A stretch of DNA of 64,000 nt from Mesorhizobium sp. WSM3862 (GCF_002294985.1 NZ_NSGE01000007.1:186001-250000), one strand, 5' to 3'; shown: positions 42,715 to 51,284, counted from the first letter of the stretch. The notes: generated by a model from the letters alone, not told the origin. Translations and numbers: made by a program.

Positions 42715-43773
42715 ATGCGAACACTCTGGCTGAGCCTTCTTCTGTCTGCCGCGCTTGCGACTGCCTCGAGTCAAACCTTAGCCGGTGAGACGCGCGCCGC
42801 CCAAATCCTCGACCGCTTCGAACACGCCAACCAGTGGCGCGACCATGTGATGATCGCGGCGCATCGGGCCGGCAGCATGCAGGCCGGCAAGACGCTTTAT
42901 GCCGAGAATTCGCTTGCCGCGGTCGAGGGCTCGATCGCGAGCGGCGCCGAGATAGTCGAGGTCGATGTGAGGCGCTCGAAGGACGGCGCGTTCGTCATCA
43001 TGCATGACAGCTGGCTCGACCGTACCACGAACTGCAAGGGCGAGGTGGTGGAATATACGCAGGCGCAGCTGAAGAAGTGCCGGCTGGTGATCGAGGGCAC
43101 CGGCGCCGTCACCAGCGAGCCGGTGTCGACGCTGCGCGAAATGCTGCTGACGACCAAGGACAGGATCCTGATCAATCTCGACAACAAGCTCGAGGTGACG
43201 GACCTGCCCGGCATGATCGCGGTTGCCCGCGATCTCGGCATGGCCGATCAGGTGATCGTCAAGGAGAACCTGTGGAACCAGGCGCGCATTGAAGCCGCGA
43301 AGGCCGCGCTCGCCCAGGCGGGCGGCGGCTTCCAGTTCATGCCGATCCTTGCCGATGACGCCGTGCACGATGCCGCCTTTGCCGGCGAGGTCGACAAGGC
43401 GTTCGCGCCACGCGCTATCGAGCTGATCAACTGGCGCAACGGCGCCGAGACGCTGACCGCAAACGGCGGCCCGCTGTTCAGCACGCGCATGCGGGCTACA
43501 GCCGTCCGCGGCGACTGGCACCTCTGGGCCGATACCTATGCCATCGTCAACAAGCCGGGCGGCTTCCTTGCCGGCGGCCGTGGCGACGAGCTGGCGGTCG
43601 CTGCCAGCCTGCCGCGCGAGGCTTGGGGTTTCTGGGTCGATCGCGGCGCCACCATCATCCAGACCGACGAGCCAAAAGCGGTGATCGAATGGCTGGCTGC
43701 CAATGGCTATCGCGTACCGTACACGACGGACATCAAGCAAGCCGAGTCGGCGCATACGGCCAGTATTAATTAA
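42715..43773 (+). CDS. glycerophosphodiester phosphodiesterase family protein
   Basis: A 352-residue exported GDPD-type phosphodiesterase. The signal peptide MRTLWLSLLLSAALATASS ends near LAG-E. The catalytic motif is AHRAGSMQAGKTLYAENSLA (about 49-68), with VEVDVRRSKDGAFVIMHDSW bearing the Glu, Asp and second His. The enzyme would release glycerol 3-phosphate or act on related diesters in the periplasm. It is divergent from the agmatinase gene and followed by a large palindromic repeat. Confidence 0.88.
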   Translation: MRTLWLSLLLSAALATASSQTLAGETRAAQILDRFEHANQWRDHVMIAAHRAGSMQAGKTLYAENSLAAVEGSIASGAEIVEVDVRRSKDGAFVIMHDSWLDRTTNCKGEVVEYTQAQLKKCRLVIEGTGAVTSEPVSTLREMLLTTKDRILINLDNKLEVTDLPGMIAVARDLGMADQVIVKENLWNQARIEAAKAALAQAGGGFQFMPILADDAVHDAAFAGEVDKAFAPRAIELINWRNGAETLTANGGPLFSTRMRATAVRGDWHLWADTYAIVNKPGGFLAGGRGDELAVAASLPREAWGFWVDRGATIIQTDEPKAVIEWLAANGYRVPYTTDIKQAESAHTASIN

Positions 43774-43789
43774 GCTGACGTCGGCGCTT

Positions 43790-43963
43790 CACCCCGCCCG
43801 GCGCTTCGCGCCGACCTCCCCATCGAGGGAGCTAGAGCGTCGTGCCAGCCTGCCGTCGCTGCATGCCTGCGATATTCATGAAATGCTAAACCCGTTTGAG
43901 CGAAAAGCGCGGCGCCTTACCTCCCCTTGATGGGGAGGTCGCGCTGCAGGCGCGGGCGGGGTG
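43790..43963. repeat. palindromic intergenic element
   Basis: Nested perfect inverted repeats: CACCCCGCCCG (43790-43800) with CGGGCGGGGTG (43953-43963), and GACCTCCCCATC (43813-43824) with GATGGGGAGGTC (43929-43940). The whole 174-base unit can fold into one long hairpin. It ends ten bases before the stop of the aldo/keto reductase remnant. Confidence 0.75.
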
Positions 43964-43973
43964 CTGCGCCAAC

Positions 43974-44648
43974 CTACGCCGCTTTCGCCACCCCATTCAA
44001 CTCGCGCAGCACATCCGCCGACAGCTCCAGCTCCGCTGCCGCAAGGTTCTCGCGCAGATGCCCGACCGACGACGTGCCCGGGATCAAAAGGACGTTGGGC
44101 GAACGCTGCAACAACCACGCCAGCGCAACCTGCATCGGCGTCGCGCCGAGCCGCTCGGCCACGCCGGACAGCGTCGAGGATTGCAACGGGCTGAAGCCGC
44201 CAAGCGGAAAGAACGGCACATAGGCGATGCCGTGGCGCGCCAGTTCATCGATCAGCGCGTCGTCGTCGCGATGCGCCAGATTGTACTGGTTCTGCACACA
44301 GACGATGTCGCAAATCTTGCGGCCTTCCTGGATTTGCGCTCGGGTGACGTTGCTCAAGCCGATATTGCGCACCAGGCCCTTGCGCTGAAGCTCGGCGAGC
44401 TTGGTGACCTGCGCCTCGATGGAGCCCTCCGCTGGACCATGCATCCCGAACATGATGCGCAGATTGACGACGTCCATCACCTCGCGGCCAAGATTGCGAA
44501 GATTATCATGTACGGCCTGTTCGAGCTCATCGGCTGTGAAGGCCGGCAGCCAGGAAGCATCTTCGCCACGACGGGCGCCGATCTTTGTGACGATGGTGAG
44601 GTCGTCGGGGTAGGGCGATAGCGCCTTGCGGATCAGCTTGTTGGTGAC
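43974..44648 (-). pseudogene. aldo/keto reductase, 5'-truncated
   Basis: The C-terminal three quarters of an aldo/keto reductase. The frame is open from 44648, beginning VTNKLIRKALSPYPDDLTIV, then ARRGEDASWLPAFTADELEQ and the rest through NIGLSNVTRAQIQEG and LLIPGTSSVGHL. About 60 N-terminal residues, including the barrel start and the catalytic Tyr region, are missing. The frame then runs into the antisense of a LysR gene. An ATG at 44477 could start a short product lacking the active site. It faces head-to-head with the equally truncated LysR gene. Confidence 0.8.
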
Positions 44649-45500
44649 TTTCGCGAAGCAGCTCGCGCCACGGCCGGCAGCGCGTCAGCGCTCAGCGAAG
44701 CCATCCGCCGTCTGGAAACCCAACTCGGTGTTCGGCTCTTAAACCGCACCACGCGCAGCGTTGCTTTGACCGAGGCTGGTGCCAGCCTGCTGGCGCGGCT
44801 CGGCCCCGCATTGGGCGAGGTAGAAGCTGCGCTCGATGTGGTGAACGGCTTTCGCGACCGGCCCGCCGGAACGTTGCGTCTCAACGTGCCGATAAGCGCC
44901 TCGCGGCTGGTGCTGCCCAAAATCGTTCCGGGATTTCTCGCGGCCTATCCCGCCATTCGCCTGGAGGTGATCGCCGAGGAGAACTTTGTCGATGTGCTGG
45001 TGGCCGGCTGCGACGCCGGAATCCGCTATGACGAGCGGCTGGAGCAGGACATGATCGCGGTGCCGATCGGACCGCGCGCGCAGCGCTTCACGACCTCCGC
45101 CGCGCCGTCCTACCTTGACCGGCACGGTCGGCCGCAGCACCCGCGCGACCTGCTTGGCCATGCCTGCGTGCGCGGCCGCTTTCCGAGCGGGGTCATGACG
45201 CCCTGGGAGTTCGAGCGGGACGGCGAGGTGGTGCGGGTCGATCCCACGGGGCCATTGGTCGTCAGCATCGGTGGAGGCGTCGATCTAGCTGTCGATGCGG
45301 CGATCGCCGGCGTCGGCATCCTTTGGCTCTTCGAGGACTGGGTGCGCCCGTATTTCGACAGCGGCGTTCTGGAACCGGTGCTCCAGCCCTGGTGGCAAAG
45401 CTTCTCGGGGCCGTTTCTTTATTACCCTGGCCGGCGCTTGGTGCCGGCACCGCTGCGCGCCTTCATCGACTACATAAAAACCCCGGCCGGGCACTGGTGA
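44646..45500 (+). pseudogene. LysR-family regulator, 5'-truncated
   Basis: A LysR regulator lacking about 20 N-terminal residues. The frame begins DFREAARATAGSASALSEAI, inside the first HTH helix region, and continues RRLETQLGVRLLNRTTRSVA and through a full effector domain to GPFLYYPGRRLVPAPLRAF. No ATG, GTG or TTG occurs in frame between the stop at 44619-44621 and the HTH; the first start lies at 44766, after the HTH. It was evidently divergent from the aldo/keto reductase, and one deletion removed both starts. Confidence 0.8.
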
Positions 45501-45506
45501 CGGAAA

Positions 45507-45534
45507 CAAAAAAGCCGCCCGGAGGCGGCCTTTT
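45507..45534 (-). terminator. rho-independent terminator of the rplM-rpsI operon
   Basis: On the minus strand GCCGCC pairs with GGCGGC around a four-base loop (45514-45529), followed by TTTTTTGTTT. It lies 25-50 bases after the rpsI stop and just beyond the end of the LysR remnant; AAAAGGCCGCC on the other side makes it usable by both. Confidence 0.85.
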
Positions 45535-45558
45535 CGAAATGCTTGGACTTCGCAGCGC

Positions 45559-46035
45559 TTAGCGCTTCGAGAACTGGAAGCTGCGGCGGGCCTTGGCCTT
45601 GCCGTACTTCTTACGCTCGACCACGCGGCTGTCGCGGGTGAGGAAGCCGCCCTTCTTGAGCACCGAACGCAGGCCCGGCTCGTAATAGGTCAGCGCCTTG
45701 GAGATGCCGTGACGCACGGCGCCCGCCTGGCCGGAGAGACCGCCGCCGATGACGGTGGCGACGATGTCGTACTGGCCGGCGCGGTTGGCGGCGACGATCG
45801 GCTGGTTGAGGATCATCTGCAGCACGGGACGCGCGAAATAGGTCGCGAATTCCTTGTCGTTGACGATGATCTTGCCGGAGCCCGGCTTCACCCAGACGCG
45901 CGCGATGGCGTTCTTGCGCTTGCCGGTGGCATAGGCGCGGCCCGACTTGTCGAGCTTCTGGACGTGGACAGGCGCGGCCGGCTGCGCGGCGGTCGTGACA
46001 GTCCCGAGTTCTGCGAGCGAGGAAAGCTCAGCCAT
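45559..46035 (-). CDS. rpsI: 30S ribosomal protein S9
   Basis: A 158-residue S9 with the usual alphaproteobacterial N-terminal extension (about 30 residues) before SGRAYATGKRKNAIARVWVK. GGGLSGQAGAVRHGISKALT and the basic C-terminal tail KKYGKAKARRSFQFSKR, which reaches the P-site tRNA, are intact. Its ATG overlaps the rplM stop by one base (TAATG). Confidence 0.98.
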   Translation of the reverse strand: MAELSSLAELGTVTTAAQPAAPVHVQKLDKSGRAYATGKRKNAIARVWVKPGSGKIIVNDKEFATYFARPVLQMILNQPIVAANRAGQYDIVATVIGGGLSGQAGAVRHGISKALTYYEPGLRSVLKKGGFLTRDSRVVERKKYGKAKARRSFQFSKR

Positions 46036-46499
46036 TACGAGGCCCTCTTGTTCTTGGAGTTCAGCTTGGCCACGTCGAGCGTGACGGGCTGCTGGGCCGC
46101 GTGCGGATGCTCAGTGCCTGCATAGACGCGGAGATTCTTCATCTGGCGGCGGCCAAGCGGGCCGCGCGGGATCATGCGCTCCACAGCCTTCTCGACGACG
46201 CGCTCGGGGAAGCGGCCCTCGAGCAGCTGGCGCGCGGTGCGCTCCTTGATGCCGCCGGGATGGCCGGTGTGCCAGTAATAGACCTTGTCGGTGTACTTCT
46301 TGCCGGTGAACACCACCTTGTCGGCATTGATGACGATGACATTGTCGCCATCATCGACATGCGGGGTGAAAGTGGGCTTGTGCTTGCCGCGCAGATGGTT
46401 GGCGATGACAGTGGCAAGGCGGCCGACGACGAGACCCTCGGCGTCGATCAGCACCCACTTCTTCACCACATCCGCAGGCTTCTGCGAAAAGGTAGCCAT
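46035..46499 (-). CDS. rplM: 50S ribosomal protein L13
   Basis: A 154-residue L13. WVLIDAEGLVVGRLATVIAN is the family start; YYWHTGHPGGIKERTARQLL and AVERMIPRGPLGRRQMKNLR are signatures. It is upstream of, and overlaps, rpsI, forming the universal L13-S9 operon. A hairpin at 46593-46620 precedes it. Confidence 0.98.
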   Translation of the reverse strand: MATFSQKPADVVKKWVLIDAEGLVVGRLATVIANHLRGKHKPTFTPHVDDGDNVIVINADKVVFTGKKYTDKVYYWHTGHPGGIKERTARQLLEGRFPERVVEKAVERMIPRGPLGRRQMKNLRVYAGTEHPHAAQQPVTLDVAKLNSKNKRAS

Positions 46500-46592
46500 G
46501 TTTTGCTCTCAGGTTGACCGTCCTGTCCGCGAACGGCAGGAACAGGCGTTTTTTGTTGCTTGAATTGACGGAGAGGCCAAGCCGTCCGGCAA

Positions 46593-46620
46593 TAACAAAA
46601 CGGCGGCCCTTGCGGCCGCT
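46593..46620 (-). terminator. terminator-like hairpin between paaI-like gene and rplM
   Basis: On the minus strand GCGGCC pairs with GGCCGC around a five-base loop (46603-46619) and runs into GTTTTGTTATT. It lies about 105 bases after the thioesterase stop and 95 bases before the rplM start. It may end the upstream transcript or sit in the rplM leader as an attenuator. Confidence 0.6.
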
Positions 46621-46723
46621 GTTTCGTGACGGCTTATAGGCGAGGGTGCCGGATGCGTCAAGCCAAGCGGAAACTCTACTGGCGCTGAAAATAAAGCAAA
46701 AACAATCAATTGGCGAAACGGTA

Positions 46724-47185
46724 TTATTTTACCTCATCCATTCGCTTCGGCGGGATCGAATAGGTCCCTGTGGCGTGGGCCACCGTGTGCCGGTCGGCCC
46801 CGGCGACGATGTCGATGTCGAAGACCATCAGGCTCTTTCCGAGCTTAAGGATACGGCAATGGCCGTCGATCGGTCCGGCCTCGGCCTTGCGCATGAAGTT
46901 GATGTTGAGATTGGTCGTCACCGAAAGCGCATCCGGCCCGGCATGGCTGAGCACGCACACATAACCGCCAATGTCGGCAAGCGTGAACAGGGCTGGACCC
47001 GAGACCGTGCCGCCGGGGCGCAGATGGCGCTGGTCGGCATTGAGCCGCACCGTGCAGCCGCCCGGAAACACTTCCAGCGCCTCATAGAAGGAGAACTGGT
47101 CGTTGAGCTGCGGATAGACGTTTGCCATCAGCGCGTTGACTTCGGCCGCGGTCAGCACCGGCTTGAGATTGCTTTGAGCGGGCAT
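46724..47185 (-). CDS. PaaI family thioesterase (hotdog fold)
   Basis: A 153-residue hotdog acyl-CoA thioesterase. The central helix region ADQRHLRPGGTVSGPALFTL with ADIGGYV holds the catalytic Gly/Asp segment of PaaI-type enzymes, and NLNINFMRKAEAGPI is the conserved strand after it. The gene precedes rplM-rpsI in many rhizobia. It is divergent from an enoyl-CoA hydratase, which hints at a shared acyl-CoA theme. The substrate is unknown. Confidence 0.87.
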   Translation of the reverse strand: MPAQSNLKPVLTAAEVNALMANVYPQLNDQFSFYEALEVFPGGCTVRLNADQRHLRPGGTVSGPALFTLADIGGYVCVLSHAGPDALSVTTNLNINFMRKAEAGPIDGHCRILKLGKSLMVFDIDIVAGADRHTVAHATGTYSIPPKRMDEVK

Positions 47186-47333
47186 GCGCGATTCCTATAT
47201 ACGGGAAGTTCCAGACGGCGCGCCTGGACCAAACGGTGCCACGGAGAAAACACGTCTCGCGGCTGTTCTTCAATCGGCAGCATGTTAGTTCTGTTGCTCC
47301 ATGACCCGGGACCGCTGATCGAGAGGTTCAAAA

Positions 47334-48155
47334 ATGGCCGAAGTCGTTGCCATCAAGCCCGCCGTCGCCGACGGCCCGGTTCTTGTCAGCCAAGACAAGG
47401 GCGTGCTGCGACTCACCCTTGCAAGCCCGCCGGCCAACGCGCTGTCGCTGGCGACGATGGCGGCGCTGCAGGCCGAGTTCGACCGCGTGAAGGACGACAA
47501 ATCCGTACGCGTCATCATCCTGGCAGCGTCAGGCAAAGTGTTTTGCGCCGGCCACGACCTCAAGGAAATGACGGCGCACCGCGCCGAACCGGATCGCGGC
47601 CGCGCCTTCTTCGAAAAGACCTTTGTCGCCTGCGCAAAGCTGATGCAGACCATCGTTCGCCATCCGAGGCCGGTGATCGCCGAGGTCGACGGTCTGGCTA
47701 CCGCGGCCGGATTGCAGCTTGTCGCGAGCTGCGACCTCGCCATCGCCTCGCACGAAGCGACCTTCTGCACGCCCGGCGTCAATATCGGCCTGTTCTGCTC
47801 GACGCCGATGGTTGCGCTGTCGCGCAACGTCTCGCGCAAGCAGGCGATGGAAATGCTTCTCACCGGCGAGACGATCGATGCGGCGACGGCCAAGGAGTTC
47901 GGTCTCGTCAACCGGATCGTGCCGCGCGAATATCTGAATCAGGTTGTCAACAAATACGCGCAAACCGTTGCTTCAAAATCGTCTTTGGTGGTCAAGACCG
48001 GCAAGGAGGCGTTCTACACCCAGGCCGAAATGGGGCTGGCCGACGCCTACGCCTATACCGGCCGTGTGATGGTGGAAAACATGCTGGCGCGCGACGCCGA
48101 GGAAGGCATCGGCGCCTTCATCGGCAAGCGCAAGCCGGAATGGGCCGACGAATAA
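47334..48155 (+). CDS. enoyl-CoA hydratase/isomerase family protein
   Basis: A 273-residue crotonase-fold enzyme. The CoA-binding loop is ASGKVFCAGHDLKEM (about 63-77) and the oxyanion segment is AEVDGLATAAGLQLVASCDL (about 121-140). At the position of the second catalytic Glu of classical hydratases it has CTPGVNIGLFCST, lacking Glu there, so a true hydratase activity is uncertain. The length fits the family. It is divergent from the PaaI-like thioesterase. Confidence 0.85.
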   Translation: MAEVVAIKPAVADGPVLVSQDKGVLRLTLASPPANALSLATMAALQAEFDRVKDDKSVRVIILAASGKVFCAGHDLKEMTAHRAEPDRGRAFFEKTFVACAKLMQTIVRHPRPVIAEVDGLATAAGLQLVASCDLAIASHEATFCTPGVNIGLFCSTPMVALSRNVSRKQAMEMLLTGETIDAATAKEFGLVNRIVPREYLNQVVNKYAQTVASKSSLVVKTGKEAFYTQAEMGLADAYAYTGRVMVENMLARDAEEGIGAFIGKRKPEWADE

Positions 48156-48200
48156 TTGACCCGAGAATGCAGCGCGCTTTTTCATGATTGAAGGTCCGAC

Positions 48201-48977
48201 GTGGCTGCCCGCAAGCAACTGACGCGGCTGAAAGCGCCCTATCTCAAGCGCATTCTGCTTGAGTCTTCGCGCGTCGCGGATTGGGACGGATATCCATGGA
48301 GCCTGCCGATCTTCCGGGATCGCGAGTTCGAGTTCGAATTCACGTCGGCTATCACCATCATCGTTGGCGAGAACGGCACCCGCAAATCGACGCTGCTCGA
48401 AGCCATCGGCGCGCTGGCCGGCTATGACGAGGCCGGCGGCGGCAAAGGCTATATGCCCGTCGACCACTCAGGCGCCATCGACAAAAGTGGTGCTGCACTT
48501 GCCGCTGCGCTGCGCTGCCATTGGCTGCCGAAGGTCACCGCGGGCTGGTTCTTTCGGGCGGAGTCCTTTTACTCCGTGGCTCGTTATCTTGACCAGGCGG
48601 CGCTGGAGTCTGGCGGAGCGCCGCCGGACTTCCTGTCATGGTCGCATGGCGAAGGGTTCATCCGCTTCTTCGAGGAACGCTGCCGACGACAGGGCATCTA
48701 CATCCTCGACGAGCCCGAAAGCGCGCTCTCGCCGACGCGCCAGATCGAGTTGCTGAAGCTGCTTCAGCGCATGGAGCGGTCCGGCACCGCGCAGGTGATC
48801 ATGGCGACGCACTCTCCGTTGCTGATGGCCTGCCCGAACGCGCGGCTCTTCCGCATCAGCCGCATCGGCCTCGATCTGATTGATTTTCAGGACACCGATC
48901 ATTTTCGCATGATGCGTGACTTCTGCAGCGATCCGGCTGCCTTTCTCGCCGATGCGCTGTATGAGGACGAGCCATGA
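48201..48977 (+). CDS. AAA family ATPase (ABC-like) with altered Walker A
   Basis: A 258-residue soluble ABC-type ATPase of the small predicted ATPase family related to the RecF/AAA_21 group. It has IIVGENGTRKSTLLEAIGAL (Walker A near 56-64), a signature-like LSWSHGEGFIRFF, Walker B GIYILDEPESALSP and the H-loop VIMATHSPLL. Residue 61 in Walker A is Arg (codon CGC at 48381-48383) where the GxxGxGKST loop needs Gly. The other motifs are intact, so either activity is reduced or the base is an error. It starts at GTG and overlaps the next gene by four bases (ATGA). Confidence 0.88.
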   Translation: MAARKQLTRLKAPYLKRILLESSRVADWDGYPWSLPIFRDREFEFEFTSAITIIVGENGTRKSTLLEAIGALAGYDEAGGGKGYMPVDHSGAIDKSGAALAAALRCHWLPKVTAGWFFRAESFYSVARYLDQAALESGGAPPDFLSWSHGEGFIRFFEERCRRQGIYILDEPESALSPTRQIELLKLLQRMERSGTAQVIMATHSPLLMACPNARLFRISRIGLDLIDFQDTDHFRMMRDFCSDPAAFLADALYEDEP

Positions 48978-49495
48978 ATCACGACGCCTACGACAACAGC
49001 TACATTGCCGGCATTCTGAACTCGGTGAAGACCATTGCCATGGTCGGCGCCTCGCCCAACGACGTGCGGCCGAGCTATTTCGTGCTGAAATATCTGCTGC
49101 CCAAGGGTTTTTCGGTGTTGCCGATCAATCCCGGTCATGCCGGAAAGCAGATCCTTGGACAGACGGTCTATGCCAGCCTGGCCGACCTGCCGCATCCGGT
49201 CGACATGATCGACATTTTTCGCGGCTCGGCCGCTGTACCTGGCATCGTCGAGCAGGTACTGAAGCTCGATCCGCTGCCGAAGGTCGTCTGGATGCAGCTT
49301 GGCGTTCGCCATGACGAGGCCGCCGCGCGCGCCGAGGCAGCCGGCATCAAGGTGGTCATGAACCGCTGTCCCAAGATCGAATATGGCAAGCTGTCGGGCG
49401 AGATCGGCTGGACCGGCGTCAACTCCGGCGTGCTGTCGTCGAAGAAGCCTTTGATGCGCAAGGGTTTCCAGAGTTTTGGCGTGCGCCAGAAATAG
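48974..49495 (+). CDS. CoA-binding protein (YccU type)
   Basis: A 173-residue CoA_binding-domain protein with a Rossmann fold: SVKTIAMVGASPNDVRPSYF (about 15-34) is the nucleotide loop, KGFSVLPINPGHAGKQILG and VDMIDIFRGSAAVPGIVEQ follow, and MNRCPKIEYGKL closes the fold. Such proteins bind CoA and their role is unknown. The ATG at 48974 overlaps the ATPase stop, so both are co-translated. Confidence 0.88.
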   Translation: MNHDAYDNSYIAGILNSVKTIAMVGASPNDVRPSYFVLKYLLPKGFSVLPINPGHAGKQILGQTVYASLADLPHPVDMIDIFRGSAAVPGIVEQVLKLDPLPKVVWMQLGVRHDEAAARAEAAGIKVVMNRCPKIEYGKLSGEIGWTGVNSGVLSSKKPLMRKGFQSFGVRQK

Positions 49496-49522
49496 GCGGA
49501 CCACCAGGCGCGCAAAATTATT

Positions 49523-49546
49523 CCGGGAAGAAACGGATTTTCCCGG
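49523..49546. other. hairpin between the CoA-binding and sulfhydrylase genes
   Basis: CCGGGAA (49523-49529) pairs with TTCCCGG (49540-49546) around ten bases. It may be a weak terminator of the CoA-binding gene. No SAM riboswitch was recognised before the sulfhydrylase. Confidence 0.35.
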
Positions 49547-49653
49547 GCGTTCGACGCAGATCGCACGCCGAAAGGTATTTTGTTCTTTGCATTCACGACC
49601 GCGCTTGGCCAAGAATGCCCGGGGATTTCCGCAAGTTTGAGAGGGAGGCTTCG

Positions 49654-50934
49654 ATGACCCGTACGCCCGGTTTCAACACGCTCGCCGTCCATGCCGGCGC
49701 CAAGCCGGACCCGGCGACCGGCGCGCGCGCCACGCCGATCTATCAGACCACCTCCTATGTCTTCGATGACGCCGACCACGCCGCCTCGCTGTTCGGGCTG
49801 AAGGCCTTCGGGAACATCTACACCCGCATCATGAACCCGACGCAGGCTGTTCTCGAGGAGCGTCTCGCCGCGCTCGAAGGTGGCACTGCCGCGCTGGCCG
49901 TCGCCTCCGGCCACGCCGCCCAGGTCATCGTCTTCCACAATCTGATGCGGCCGGGTGACAATTTCGTATCTGCCACAAAGCTTTATGGCGGCTCCATCAA
50001 CCAATTCGGCCACGCCTTCAAGAATTATGGCTGGGAGGTTCGCTGGGCCGATACCAACGATCCATCGACCTTTGAGAGCCAAATCGACGACAACACCAGG
50101 GCGATCTTCATCGAAAGTCTCGCCAATCCGGGCGGCATCTTCGTCGACATCGAGAAGATCGGCGACATCGCTCGCAGGAACGGCCTGCCGCTGATCGTCG
50201 ACAACACGCTGGCCTCGCCCTATCTCGTGCGGCCGATCGAGCATGGCGCCGACATCGTGGTGCATTCGCTGACCAAGTTCATCGGCGGCCACGGCAATTC
50301 GATCGGCGGCGCCATCGTCGACGGCGGCACCTTCGATTGGTCGAAGTCGGGCAAATACCCGATGCTGTCGGAGCCTCGCCCTGAATATGGCGGCCTCGTC
50401 CTGCACGAGACTTTCGGCAACTTCGCCTTTGCCATTGCCGCGCGCGTGCTCGGCCTGCGCGACCTCGGCCCGGCGATCTCGCCCTTCAACGCCTTCCTGA
50501 TCCTGACCGGCCTGGAAACCTTGCCGCTCAGGATGCAGCGTCATTGCGACAACGCAGCGAGCGTCGCCGCCTGGCTTTCCAACCATCCGAAAGTCGCCTG
50601 GGTGAACTATCCCGGACTGCCGAGCGACAAGAACAATGCGCTGCAGAAGAAATACTCGCCGCAGGGTGCCGGCGCCGTTTTCACCTTTGGCCTCAAGGCC
50701 GGCTACGAGGCCGGCGTCAAGTTCGTCGAGGCGCTGGAACTGTTCTCGCACCTCGCCAATGTTGGCGACACCAAGTCGCTGGTCATTCACCCGGCTTCGA
50801 CCACGCACCGGCAACTGTCCGACGAGCAGAAGGTAAAGGCCGGTGCCGGCCCGGACACGGTCCGCCTGTCGATCGGCATCGAGGACGTCAACGACATCGT
50901 CGCCGACCTCGAACAGGCGCTGAGCAAGGTCTGA
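49654..50934 (+). CDS. O-acetylhomoserine aminocarboxypropyltransferase / sulfhydrylase
   Basis: A 426-residue PLP enzyme of the Cys/Met metabolism family, making homocysteine from O-acetylhomoserine and sulfide. The PLP lysine is in ADIVVHSLTKFIGGHGNSIG (about residue 208), and ATPIYQTTSYVFDDADHAAS plus NIYTRIMNPTQAVLEERLAA are typical of MetY. The ATG at 49654 follows GAGGGAGG; an upstream in-frame ATG at 49615 lacks a site. A cupin gene starts five bases after the stop. Distinguishing O-acetyl from O-succinyl substrates needs comparison; the long MetY-type sequence favours O-acetyl. Confidence 0.9.
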   Translation: MTRTPGFNTLAVHAGAKPDPATGARATPIYQTTSYVFDDADHAASLFGLKAFGNIYTRIMNPTQAVLEERLAALEGGTAALAVASGHAAQVIVFHNLMRPGDNFVSATKLYGGSINQFGHAFKNYGWEVRWADTNDPSTFESQIDDNTRAIFIESLANPGGIFVDIEKIGDIARRNGLPLIVDNTLASPYLVRPIEHGADIVVHSLTKFIGGHGNSIGGAIVDGGTFDWSKSGKYPMLSEPRPEYGGLVLHETFGNFAFAIAARVLGLRDLGPAISPFNAFLILTGLETLPLRMQRHCDNAASVAAWLSNHPKVAWVNYPGLPSDKNNALQKKYSPQGAGAVFTFGLKAGYEAGVKFVEALELFSHLANVGDTKSLVIHPASTTHRQLSDEQKVKAGAGPDTVRLSIGIEDVNDIVADLEQALSKV

Positions 50935-50939
50935 GCGCG

Positions 50940-51284
50940 ATGTCCGCCTTTCTCGCGGTTGATCCCGAAACTGTCGAGCCGGAGGCCGGCGCGCCGGCCC
51001 CGGACCGCTTGATCTCCGGCGATCCGAAATTCCGCACCTGGAATGTCGAGGAGCGGGACGGCAGCCTTTATGCCGGCATCTGGGAAGCGACGCCGGGCAA
51101 GTGGCGCATCGTCTATGACGAATGGGAATTCTGCCACATCCTGTCCGGCGTCTCGGTGATCGCCGAAGACGGCGGCGACGCGCGCACGGTCAAGGCCGGC
51201 GACAGTTTTGTGCTGCGGCCGGGTTTCAAGGGAACCTGGGAAGTGCTGGAGACGACGCGGAAGGAATATGTGATCAAGCTGTGA
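50940..51284 (+). CDS. cupin domain protein (DUF861 type)
   Basis: A 114-residue single cupin barrel resembling the DUF861 / ureidoglycine aminohydrolase-like group. The two barrel motifs are WRIVYDEWEFCHILSG (weak, with E and H) and AGDSFVLRPGFKGTWEVLE. The ATG at 50940 is five bases after the sulfhydrylase stop, so the two are likely one operon. The function is unknown. Confidence 0.82.
   Translation: MSAFLAVDPETVEPEAGAPAPDRLISGDPKFRTWNVEERDGSLYAGIWEATPGKWRIVYDEWEFCHILSGVSVIAEDGGDARTVKAGDSFVLRPGFKGTWEVLETTRKEYVIKL

Noticed and set aside
49496..49653. Possible SAM-II riboswitch before the sulfhydrylase gene
   Set aside because: The pseudoknot elements of SAM-II, including the GCTAAA stretch near the ribosome site, are absent. 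Only a simple hairpin at 49523-49546 was seen.
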